A DNA stretch of 64,000 bases from Lachnospiraceae bacterium (lineage in GTDB: Bacteria; Bacillota; Clostridia; Lachnospirales; Lachnospiraceae), in assembly GCA_020860755.1 (NCBI GenBank), contig JAJBTQ010000008.1, positions 1 to 64,000 of the forward strand. The letters are read 5' to 3'. The notes below the pieces were generated by a model, which saw only the letters and a list, made by a program, of their open reading frames with translations, was not told the origin of the DNA and made no database searches. How positions within the stretch are numbered: position 1 is the first letter of the stretch; each line of letters opens with the position of its first letter. The position numbers and the translations under genes are program-made. Below are positions 47,129 to 56,210 of the stretch, one piece after another.

Positions 47129-48460
47129 TTAATATTTATTCAGATACTCACTCACTTCCCACTCACTGACCGTACGGCAGTAAGCTTCCCATTCTCTCCT
47201 CTTTGCATCCAGATAGGCTGCGGTGATGTGCTCACCCAGGATCTCGCGGACAAAGGCGTCTTCCTCCATCGCATCCAGCGCAGTATTCAGATTCTCGGGC
47301 AGCTGGCGGATGCCGAGTTCCTGACACTCCTCAGCAGTCAACTCATATATGTTTTTTGTAACGCACGGCGGAGGCAGGATCTTGTTTTTGATCCCGTCCA
47401 GTCCGGCCGACAGGCAGAGTGCCAGCGCCAGATACGGATTCGCCGCGGAATCCGGGTTCCGAAGCTCGATGCGCATGTTCCCTTCCAAAATAGAGGGGAT
47501 GCGGATCAGCGGACTTCTGTTCTTGACCGACCATGCGATGTGAACCGGTGCTTCAAAGCCGGATATCAATCTCTTGTATGAATTGACAAGGGGATTCGTA
47601 ACGGCGGACATACCGTAGACATGCTGCATCAGACCCCCTATAAAATAGTAGGCCTCCTGGCTCAGCCCGTTCTCGTCAGACGAGTCGAAAAATACGTTCT
47701 TTCCATCCTTGGAGAGCGACATATTAATGTGCATACCGGACCCATTGGCCTCCACTTTCGGTTTCGGCATAAACGTTGCATACATACCATGGCGCTTGGC
47801 CACCGTCTTGATCGCCAGTTTGGCTGTCATGATGTCGTCAGCTGCGCAAAGAGCCGGCCCGTACTTGAAGTCGATCTCCTGTTGACCAGGAGACACCTCA
47901 TGATGGGAAGCCTCAACCTCAAATCCCATCTCTTCGAGTGTCAGGACCATGTCACGTCTCGCGTTCTCTCCAAAGTCGTTGGGTCCCATCTCAAAATAAC
48001 CTGCGATCTCTCCGGTATGTGTAGTGGGAAGTCCTGTATCGTCCATGTCAAACAGGAAAAACTCCAACTCCGGTCCGACCTCAAGGGTATAGCCGGTTTC
48101 CTCCAACTGCCGGATGGCCTTCTTTAACGCCAGCCGGGGATCCCCTTCAAACGGAGTGTCCTCCGGGCGATAGATGTCACAGATAAAGCGCGCCACCTTA
48201 CCCTGCTGCGGTCTCCACGGAAAGATCGTGAACGTGTCAAGATCCGGATGGAGAAAGAGATCCGACTCTTCGATCTGCACAAACCCTTCAATGGAAGACC
48301 CGTCGAACATGCACTGATTGTCCAGCGCCCGATCCAACTGGCTGCTCGTGATCGCCACGTTCTTAAGCTGTCCGAAAATATCCGTAAACTGAAGCCGGAT
48401 AAACTCGATATCCTCCTCCCGGACGATCTGCATGATATCCTCTTTTGTGTACTTACTCAT
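47129..48460 (-). CDS. glnA: Glutamine synthetase, type I
   Basis: A 443-residue dodecameric glutamine synthetase that makes glutamine from glutamate, ammonia and ATP. Seen: FTDIFGQLKN in the beta-grasp, DGSSIEGF near residues 53-60, EVGPELEFFLFD near 125, KPKVEANGSGMHINMS near 240 and the NRSPLIRIP substrate loop near 315. The length fits the GSI-alpha form of Firmicutes, which is feedback controlled rather than adenylylated. GGAGGGG precedes the ATG. It is encoded directly upstream of the ANTAR gene. Confidence 0.97.
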   Translation of the reverse strand: MSKYTKEDIMQIVREEDIEFIRLQFTDIFGQLKNVAITSSQLDRALDNQCMFDGSSIEGFVQIEESDLFLHPDLDTFTIFPWRPQQGKVARFICDIYRPEDTPFEGDPRLALKKAIRQLEETGYTLEVGPELEFFLFDMDDTGLPTTHTGEIAGYFEMGPNDFGENARRDMVLTLEEMGFEVEASHHEVSPGQQEIDFKYGPALCAADDIMTAKLAIKTVAKRHGMYATFMPKPKVEANGSGMHINMSLSKDGKNVFFDSSDENGLSQEAYYFIGGLMQHVYGMSAVTNPLVNSYKRLISGFEAPVHIAWSVKNRSPLIRIPSILEGNMRIELRNPDSAANPYLALALCLSAGLDGIKNKILPPPCVTKNIYELTAEECQELGIRQLPENLNTALDAMEEDAFVREILGEHITAAYLDAKRREWEAYCRTVSEWEVSEYLNKY

Positions 48461-48485
48461 AGTGTCCCCTCCTGAACTGAATTCT

Positions 48486-48537
48486 TCTAAAATATAGAGA
48501 AGCCGACACTCATCCCGAAAGAGACTTCTTTGTCGGC
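48486..48537 (-). promoter_or_regulatory. Terminator-like hairpin in the glnA leader (candidate ANTAR target)
   Basis: GCCGACA (48537-48531 read on minus) pairs with TGTCGGC (48508-48502) and is followed by TTCTCTATATTTTAG, before the glnA ribosome site. Within its 22-nt loop AAAGA can pair with TCTTT as a smaller hairpin. The nearest -10 is TATACT (48572-48567) with a poor -35. The arrangement fits leader termination relieved by the adjacent ANTAR protein. Confidence 0.65.
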
Positions 48538-48621
48538 ATCTTGTCTATAAGTTTATTTTCGGCATAAGTATAGCATATCTTTTTATGTTATACCAGCAGA
48601 AGTTATATGTTGCAAACTGCA

Positions 48622-48812
48622 AAAAACCGCCGTGCGCTTTGCATGAGCAGACGGTAGGCAGATTTTTGCAGGTTTCCCGAGCATAGCTCCTGCTGCGGAG
48701 ACGTGTCTGAGCCCGCTTAAGCGGGCGAGTTCGCGAGAGCAGCAGGTTATAGGCGGCGCAAGGGGAGCGCAAAAATCAACGTGTCTGCGATGCAAAGCGC
48801 ACGGCGGTTTTT
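48622..48812. mobile_element. 191-bp MITE-like element with 23-bp perfect terminal inverted repeats
   Basis: AAAAACCGCCGTGCGCTTTG and the next three bases (48622-48644) recur inverted at 48790-48812 without a mismatch. Similarity continues inward (GCAGAC and GATTTTTGC in both arms). The centre holds CCTGCTG against CAGCAGG and a perfect GCCCGCTTAAGCGGGC palindrome (48711-48726). No target-site duplication is clear and no protein is encoded. A non-autonomous transposable element is the best reading; a structured RNA is the alternative. Confidence 0.65.
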
Positions 48813-48840
48813 AGTTTTTACTTTTTATAATTTAATTCAT

Positions 48841-49614
48841 TTACTTGCAGATCTCCAGCACCTTCTCCAGCTGCATCTCCCCTCCGAACAGATCCAGCGC
48901 ACTCCCGATCGTCACATCAAGCCGGTCTCTCCCCCACACGCGCAGGTCCTCAAGATCCGAATAGCTCCCGATCCCGCCGGCATACGTGACAGGGATCCGG
49001 CTCCAGCTGCCGAGCAGCTCGACTAACTCCCGCTCAACACCCGACGCCTGCCCTTCGGCATCCACGCCATGGATGAGAAATTCATCCGCATAGCTGCGCA
49101 GTCCGTCCAGCAGCCCGGGCCAGATCTTCTCGTCGGTAAACTTCTGCCAGCGGTCCGTGACGACATAGTAATCGCCGTCCCTCTTCCGACAGCTCAAGTC
49201 CAGCACCAGATGCTCCTTGCCGGCAGCTTTTACCAGCTCCTCCAGCCGGTCGTAATCCACCATCCCGTCGCGGAACACATAGGACGTGACGATCACATGG
49301 CTCGCGCCGGCTTTTAAATACTCCTCTGCGTTCTCCGGCGTGATGCTGCCTCCCACCATGAGCCCCTCCGGGTAGGCGCGCAGGCAGGACAGCGCCTGCT
49401 GCTTCGACTCCTCATAATACTGGGACTCGCTTCCGTTGAGTATGATAACATGACCGCCGCACAGCCCGTGATCCTTATAGATCTCGGCATAATAGGCACC
49501 GTCGTGCTCCGAGACAAAGTTCTCGATCGCGCGGTCCCCGTCATCACTCAAGGACCCTCCCACGATCTGTTTTACCTTTCCGTTGTGAATGTCAATACAA
49601 GGTCGAAATTTCAT
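48841..49614 (-). CDS. hisA: ProFAR isomerase HisA, eukaryotic (HIS6) type
   Basis: A 257-residue TIM-barrel isomerase of histidine biosynthesis. It starts FRPCIDIHNGKVKQIVGG and contains LMVGGSITPENAEEYLKAGASHV, VLDLSCRKRDGDYYVVTDRW and VTYAGGIGSYSDLEDL, the phosphate-binding turns. These blocks fit the HisA variant known from fungi and plants and some Firmicutes rather than the standard bacterial form. The start at 49614 follows AGGAG. It is not in a his operon: hisC lies 5 kb away and no other his gene is present. Confidence 0.9.
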   Translation of the reverse strand: MKFRPCIDIHNGKVKQIVGGSLSDDGDRAIENFVSEHDGAYYAEIYKDHGLCGGHVIILNGSESQYYEESKQQALSCLRAYPEGLMVGGSITPENAEEYLKAGASHVIVTSYVFRDGMVDYDRLEELVKAAGKEHLVLDLSCRKRDGDYYVVTDRWQKFTDEKIWPGLLDGLRSYADEFLIHGVDAEGQASGVERELVELLGSWSRIPVTYAGGIGSYSDLEDLRVWGRDRLDVTIGSALDLFGGEMQLEKVLEICK

Positions 49615-49633
49615 AGCTCTACTCCTGGTTTGA

Positions 49634-51316
<1,683 letters not shown>

Positions 51317-51338
51317 ACCTGTTAAAATTCCCGATTCA

Positions 51339-51367
51339 AAAGCCGGCAGGATCTGCCGGCTTTCTTA
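51339..51367 (+). terminator. Terminator of guaB
   Basis: AAAGCCGGCAG (51339-51349) pairs perfectly with CTGCCGGCTTT (51353-51363), followed by CTTAATT. Confidence 0.85.
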
Positions 51368-51382
51368 ATTGTATGCGTTCGG

Positions 51383-52756
51383 CTACGTTTTTTCGCTTTC
51401 TTCGTCCCGCAAAGGCCAGTCGGCGTGGTTCACCGTCCTTCGGTACACGAGCACTGCGATAGCCGCCGTGATAAACTCCGTGATCCAAAACGCGTTCCAA
51501 ACCCGCTCCGGACCCAGAAACCGGCACAGCATCCAGGCAATCGGCAGAATGATCACGACATAGCGGCACGCGGCGATGATCAGCGACTGGATGCCCTTTC
51601 CAAGCCCTTCCAACGCACCGGTCGATGTGACAGAGACTGCCGAGACGATAAACCCGGCACAGATGATCCGAAATGCCTTCGTTCCGATCGCAATGGTCTC
51701 CGGATTCGTCGAATAGAGTCCAACAAGTCCCTGCGCCGCGATGAGACAGATCACGGTCCCCGCCGCCATGATGAGTGCGCACATGCCGAGGGTCAACAGA
51801 TAGAGTTTCCTCACTCTCTCCCGCTCTCCGGCGCCAAAATTATATCCGACTAAGGGTCTCAGCCCCTGGACAAATCCATTGGCCGGCAGGTAGAGGAAGG
51901 TCTGCAGTCTATAGTAGATGCCGAGCACCACCACAAAGCTCTGGGAATACGCGGCTAGGATCGCGTTTAATGCGGAGATCAAAACAGACGGCAGCGCAAG
52001 GTTTAATGCCGCGGGAATACCGATCGCGTAGAGCCGCAGACTGATCTCTTTCTGCCCCGGAGCCAGATACTTCCGTCGCAGTTTCACAGGGATAGAGATC
52101 GTCTTAAAAAAGATGATATACATAATGAGGTTAACGACCTGACCGAACCCTGTTGCCAGCCCTGCTCCGGCGATCCCCATCTCGGGAAAGACCCCGACCC
52201 CAAAGATCAAAAGCGGATCCATGACAATGTTGGTCAGACAGCCGCACATCAGACAGAGCATCGATACCTTCATCCGGCCCACACCCTGAAAGATCTTCTC
52301 GCAAACGAGTCCGATCATGATGATCACAGAAAACGAAAACGCGATCCTCCCGTACAGCACCCCCATTGCGATCACCGCGGTATCTGAAGTGTATGCCGCC
52401 ATAAAGCGCGGCAGGATCAGGATGGTTATCACCATCAGGATCACCCCATGGATCACGGCAAAAAACATCCCGTTCGCGGCCGCCGTGTTTGCCTTGTCCG
52501 GCTCCTTTGCCCCGAGAAAATACGAGATCAGGGCAGTGATCCCTATGCCGAAGCCGATCGCGATCGCATTGATCAGGTTCTGGAGCGGATAGACTAAGGA
52601 GAGCGCCGTCATCGCATCCTCGCTGATCCTCGCCACAAAAAATGAGTCTACGATATTATAGAGCGAATTCACCAGCATTGAGACTACCATGGGCAGCGCC
52701 ATGGACATCAAAAGAGGAAAGATCGGTTTTTCTTTCATAAAAGTCTCGTTGGACAT
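51383..52756 (-). CDS. MATE family efflux transporter
   Basis: A 457-residue membrane protein with about twelve helices. The N-terminal segment PLLMSMALPMVVSMLVNSLYNIVDSFFVARI is the hallmark of MATE cation-coupled drug/metabolite exporters. Start ATG with GGGAGATAAGGA just upstream. The second half repeats the fold from about residue 230. Substrate unknown. Neighbours do not suggest a specific role. Confidence 0.93.
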   Translation of the reverse strand: MSNETFMKEKPIFPLLMSMALPMVVSMLVNSLYNIVDSFFVARISEDAMTALSLVYPLQNLINAIAIGFGIGITALISYFLGAKEPDKANTAAANGMFFAVIHGVILMVITILILPRFMAAYTSDTAVIAMGVLYGRIAFSFSVIIMIGLVCEKIFQGVGRMKVSMLCLMCGCLTNIVMDPLLIFGVGVFPEMGIAGAGLATGFGQVVNLIMYIIFFKTISIPVKLRRKYLAPGQKEISLRLYAIGIPAALNLALPSVLISALNAILAAYSQSFVVVLGIYYRLQTFLYLPANGFVQGLRPLVGYNFGAGERERVRKLYLLTLGMCALIMAAGTVICLIAAQGLVGLYSTNPETIAIGTKAFRIICAGFIVSAVSVTSTGALEGLGKGIQSLIIAACRYVVIILPIAWMLCRFLGPERVWNAFWITEFITAAIAVLVYRRTVNHADWPLRDEESEKT

Positions 52757-52829
52757 TCCTTATCTCCCATCGATATGCATACGGCTGCATCAGCTGCGCA
52801 TTCCCCTCATCGGGCCGGCATGACATATC

Positions 52830-52868
52830 AAAAAAAACCACACAGCGATCCAAAAGATCACTGTGTGG
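52830..52868 (-). terminator. Terminator of the pncC transcript
   Basis: CCACACAG..GATC (52838-52850) pairs with GATC..CTGTGTGG (52856-52868), one mismatch, and a minus-strand T-run of seven to eight follows. Confidence 0.9.
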
Positions 52869-53018
52869 CGAAAAGCAGCTTCGCTGCAAAAATCCACAAA
52901 AAAGTTTTGTTCTTGTTCAGTTCCAAGTCAAGTATACTCCACCTTACCTGATAAGGTCAAGCGTACTTTCTATGGAGTGAAACACCTAGACATTTGTGCT
53001 GCTTGTGGACATTTTTCG

Positions 53019-53546
53019 TCACTTTTCACAATCATCAAGGCCGAGAAGCCCGGCGAGAGCTTTTGCCGTCTCCCCCACGATCCTCTCCTTGATCTCGCGG
53101 CGGGCCAGGCCATCCGTCTTAACTTCCAGTCTGTGAATGCATTTTTCTTTTCCCCACAGAATGGCATAAAAGATCTCCCCCAATACGCTGTCCCCGTTAT
53201 TGGGATCTTTATTTCCGGTAGTCCCGGTGATCCCCACGCCCACATCTGCACCGTAAAATGTACGGCAGGCCTCCGCCATTGCCTCGGCCGTCTCCGGAGA
53301 ATAGACCCCATACCGGTCGATGAGCCTTGCGGGCACTCCGTTTTTCGTCTTCGCCTCATTGGAATAGGTGACGAACGACCCCAAAAAGACGGCAGACGCC
53401 CCTTCCGTATCTGTGAGAGCGGACGAAAAAAGGCCGCCGGTGCAGCTCTCCATGACAGAGATCGTGATCCCCTCCCGGATCAGATGCTGTACAACGCGGT
53501 CCATGATATGACGGTAATCTTCTCCATTATCGGAACTATAGTTCAT
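53019..53546 (-). CDS. pncC: CinA-family nicotinamide-nucleotide amidohydrolase
   Basis: A 175-residue stand-alone PncC/CinA C-terminal domain that deamidates NMN to nicotinate mononucleotide. Conserved motifs are SVMESCTGGLFSSALTDTEGAS near residues 30-51, GSFVTYSNEAK near 56-66 and VGIGTG-like VGVGITGTTG near 108-117. With pncB in the same window it belongs to NAD recycling. No CinA N-terminal MocF domain is present, so it is the short form. Starts behind AAGGAGC. Confidence 0.9.
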   Translation of the reverse strand: MNYSSDNGEDYRHIMDRVVQHLIREGITISVMESCTGGLFSSALTDTEGASAVFLGSFVTYSNEAKTKNGVPARLIDRYGVYSPETAEAMAEACRTFYGADVGVGITGTTGNKDPNNGDSVLGEIFYAILWGKEKCIHRLEVKTDGLARREIKERIVGETAKALAGLLGLDDCEK

Positions 53547-53612
53547 TGTCCTGCTCCTTATAGTCGCCTAAGATGATAACACTCTTAATTAAAAAAAGAT
53601 TTAGACACGTCT

Positions 53613-53657
53613 GAACTGCCTTTTTCCGGCCCGGTGTTCTTCCGGGCCAGGCAGTTC
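53613..53657. repeat. Strong two-part hairpin between pncC and the export-protein gene
   Basis: GAACTGCCT (53613-53621) pairs with AGGCAGTTC (53649-53657), and inner GGCCCGG pairs with CCGGGCC around TGTTCTT. The left side carries a 7-nt bulge. No T-run follows on either strand, so it is not a standard terminator. Confidence 0.65.
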
Positions 53658-53713
53658 TTCTTCGTATGGCCCATTTTTGGCGTATTCACTTTCATGTGCC
53701 GGATGGCTTAAGA

Positions 53714-54217
53714 TCAACGAATGATATGCCCGATGATCCCGTAGGAGATGATCGTCATGATCACGGATGCCATGATGATCCCGCAGATCTCCGCTTTTAT
53801 GGCGGTCTTAAAGTCCATGTCCAAAAGCGCTGCGACTAATGAGCCGGTCCAGGCACCGGTCACCGGAAGCGGGATCCCGACAAACAGCATCAGGCCCCAG
53901 AATCCATATTTTTCAATGTTTTGTCTTCGTCTCATCGCCGAACTTTCCAGCCTGTCCACAAGAGGTTTAAACAGACGGGTCTTTCTGAGCCAGGCGAAGA
54001 TCCTCTTGATAAACAGGAGGATAAACGGGATCGGGACAAAGTTTCCGGCGGCGGAGAGCAGGACTCCCTGCCACAGGGGAAGTTTCAGCAAAGTTGACGC
54101 TAAAAGACCTCCACGCAGCTCCAGAATCGGAAAAAGAGAGATGATAAACACCAGCAATTGCCGGGATATATGATGCCCCAATGGACTGTTGACAAACCAG
54201 TTTACCAGGCTATCCAT
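53714..54217 (-). CDS. Small multidrug export family membrane protein (COG2426)
   Basis: A 167-residue integral membrane protein with about four to five helices. FIISLFPILELRGGLLAST near residues 24-42 and GIPLPVTGAWTGSLVAALL near 115-133 match the small multi-drug export (PF06695) family, whose transport role is poorly tested. It lies 18 bp after hisC and is read in the same direction, so they are likely co-transcribed. Confidence 0.85.
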   Translation of the reverse strand: MDSLVNWFVNSPLGHHISRQLLVFIISLFPILELRGGLLASTLLKLPLWQGVLLSAAGNFVPIPFILLFIKRIFAWLRKTRLFKPLVDRLESSAMRRRQNIEKYGFWGLMLFVGIPLPVTGAWTGSLVAALLDMDFKTAIKAEICGIIMASVIMTIISYGIIGHIIR

Positions 54218-54235
54218 GTAATCTGTTTCCTCCCG

Positions 54236-55309
54236 TTACTCGGCATGCTCCCTGGACTCCAGATACTCTTCCAAATATGTGAGCAGAAATTCCATCTCCG
54301 CGTCCGTCCCCACTGTGATCCGGATAAAGTTGTCGATCCGCGGCTTATCAAAGTAGCGGACATAGATGTCCCGCTTCTTTAAAGCCTCGTACAGCTCCTT
54401 TGCGGGGCAGCTCTCATGCGTGGCAAAAATAAAATTTGCCTTGGAATCTCGGAAGGAAAATCCGAGCTCGGCCAGGCGTTCCTGTGTCCGCTGCCTGGTC
54501 TCCCGGATCCGCTCCATTGTCTCCTCAAAATATCTCCAATCCTGCATGGACACCGTGCCCGCGAGAATCGCGGTCTGATCCATGGTATAGGAATTAAAGG
54601 AATATTTTACGTCATTTAGACACTTGATCAGCTCATCAGACGCCATGGCGTAGCCAATCCGCATGCCGGCCAGTGATCTGGATTTTGAGAAAGACTGCAC
54701 CACGATGAGGTTGTCATGCCGGTTTAACATCGGCAGTGCAGACGTCGCGCCAAAGTCAACATACGCCTCATCCACGATCACGACGACATCCTTATTGTAC
54801 TTTATGATCTGCTCCAGTTCCCTGGGCGGAAGTTCCACCCCGGTGGGCGCATTGGGATTTGCGATGATCACCCCTCCGTTTGCCGGCTCGTAATCCTCCG
54901 GAACAATATCAAAGTTCTCATTCAACGCTTTTGTCTCGTAGGGAATGCCGAACATCTTGGCCCAGACCTCGTAAAACGAGTAGGTGATGTCCGGAAAAAA
55001 GATCGGTTTCGACCCGTTAAAAAATGTCAAAAAGCACATCGCCAGCACATCGTCGGAGCCCACCCCCACAAACACCTGGTCCGGGCGCAGTTTCTTCTCC
55101 TCGGCGATGGCCTTTACGAGCATGGAAGCGGTAGGGTCCGGATAGAGCCGCAGCCGCTCAACATCCATGCCGCAGAGCACCTGCTCCACGCCCGGGGAAG
55201 GCGGATAGGGATTTTCATTTGTATTCAGTTTTATCACACCGGGCTTTTTCGGCTGTTCCCCGGGCGTATACGGTGTCACCCGGCGAACGTTTTCCATCCA
55301 TTTTTCCAT
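54236..55309 (-). CDS. hisC: Histidinol-phosphate aminotransferase
   Basis: A 357-residue class I/II PLP aminotransferase. It contains IKLNTNENPYPPSPGVEQVL near residues 26-45, NPNAPTG near 150, VVDEAYVDFG near 177 and the PLP-lysine motif SFSKSRSLAGMRIGYA near 207-222. Members act in histidine synthesis and sometimes on aromatic amino acids. The 38-bp gap to mrp holds no clear ribosome site before the first ATG; an ATG four codons later is possible. hisA lies 5 kb away. Confidence 0.93.
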   Translation of the reverse strand: MEKWMENVRRVTPYTPGEQPKKPGVIKLNTNENPYPPSPGVEQVLCGMDVERLRLYPDPTASMLVKAIAEEKKLRPDQVFVGVGSDDVLAMCFLTFFNGSKPIFFPDITYSFYEVWAKMFGIPYETKALNENFDIVPEDYEPANGGVIIANPNAPTGVELPPRELEQIIKYNKDVVVIVDEAYVDFGATSALPMLNRHDNLIVVQSFSKSRSLAGMRIGYAMASDELIKCLNDVKYSFNSYTMDQTAILAGTVSMQDWRYFEETMERIRETRQRTQERLAELGFSFRDSKANFIFATHESCPAKELYEALKKRDIYVRYFDKPRIDNFIRITVGTDAEMEFLLTYLEEYLESREHAE

Positions 55310-55347
55310 TATGAAATAAGAGTTTATCTAATGTATGAAAATAGTAG

Positions 55348-56187
55348 TTACAGCTTGGAGATAAGGTCCACTGCCTGATCCAAATATAAGTTGTCCGCTT
55401 TGCCGAACAGGCCCGCGTCCGCGATCTCTGCATAGGCCGGGTCGAGCGGCATCTTTCCGAGGACCTCGACGCCTAAATTTTCCGCGATCTCATCGATGTG
55501 ACTCTCGCCGAAGATAGGGATCTTTGTCCCGCACTCCGGGCACTCGAGATAACTGTAGTTCTCCACGATGCCGAGAACAGGGATGTCCATCAATTCAGCC
55601 ATTTTGTAGGCCTTGGTGACGATCATGCGGACCAGATCCTGCGGGGAGGTCACGATGATCACTCCGTCAACCGGGATAGACTGAAACACGGTAAGCGGCA
55701 CGTCGCCGGTTCCCGGCGGCATGTCGACGAGCAGAAAATCCAGATCGCCCCACACCACATCGGTCCAGAACTGTTTAACCGTTCCGGCGATGACGGGACC
55801 TCTCCACACAACGGGGGCCTCCTCATCCTCGATCAGCAGGTTCACGGACATGACCTTTACGCCGTCGTCCGTCTCGATGGGATAGACGCCCAGCTCCGAC
55901 CCGCTGGCCGGGCCGTGCAGTCCATACATTTTCGGAATGGACGGACCTGTGATGTCCGCGTCCATGATGCCGACTTCATATCCCTGTTTGCGCAGTGCCG
56001 TCGCGAGCGACGCGGTGACAAAGGATTTGCCGACGCCTCCCTTTCCGCTGATCACGGCGATCACTTTTTTTACCGAGGAGCAGGCGTTTAATTGTTCCTG
56101 AAGGCTCTGCGGGCCCTCGCCGCATCCACCGTTTTCCTGCGCTTCGCAGCTGCCTGCGGCAGCACAGTCATCACATGCACTTGACAT
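55348..56187 (-). CDS. mrp: Mrp/NBP35 family iron-sulfur cluster carrier ATPase
   Basis: A 279-residue P-loop ATPase that holds and transfers Fe-S clusters. An N-terminal cysteine cluster (CDDC, then two more Cys within 20 residues) resembles Nbp35. The deviant Walker A GKGGVGKS lies near residues 48-55 and the C-terminal CPECG near 216 binds the bridging cluster. DADITGPSIPKMYG and DMPPGTGDVPLT are family signatures. Starts behind AAGGAGG, 23 bp after glmS. Confidence 0.94.
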   Translation of the reverse strand: MSSACDDCAAAGSCEAQENGGCGEGPQSLQEQLNACSSVKKVIAVISGKGGVGKSFVTASLATALRKQGYEVGIMDADITGPSIPKMYGLHGPASGSELGVYPIETDDGVKVMSVNLLIEDEEAPVVWRGPVIAGTVKQFWTDVVWGDLDFLLVDMPPGTGDVPLTVFQSIPVDGVIIVTSPQDLVRMIVTKAYKMAELMDIPVLGIVENYSYLECPECGTKIPIFGESHIDEIAENLGVEVLGKMPLDPAYAEIADAGLFGKADNLYLDQAVDLISKL

Positions 56188-56210
56188 ATCAAATCCTCCT
56201 TGTCACACTG

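Noticed and set aside
48545..48795. Possible small proteins inside the 191-bp element
   Set aside because: Frames follow the palindromic structure, are Cys/Arg-rich by chance and lack start signals.
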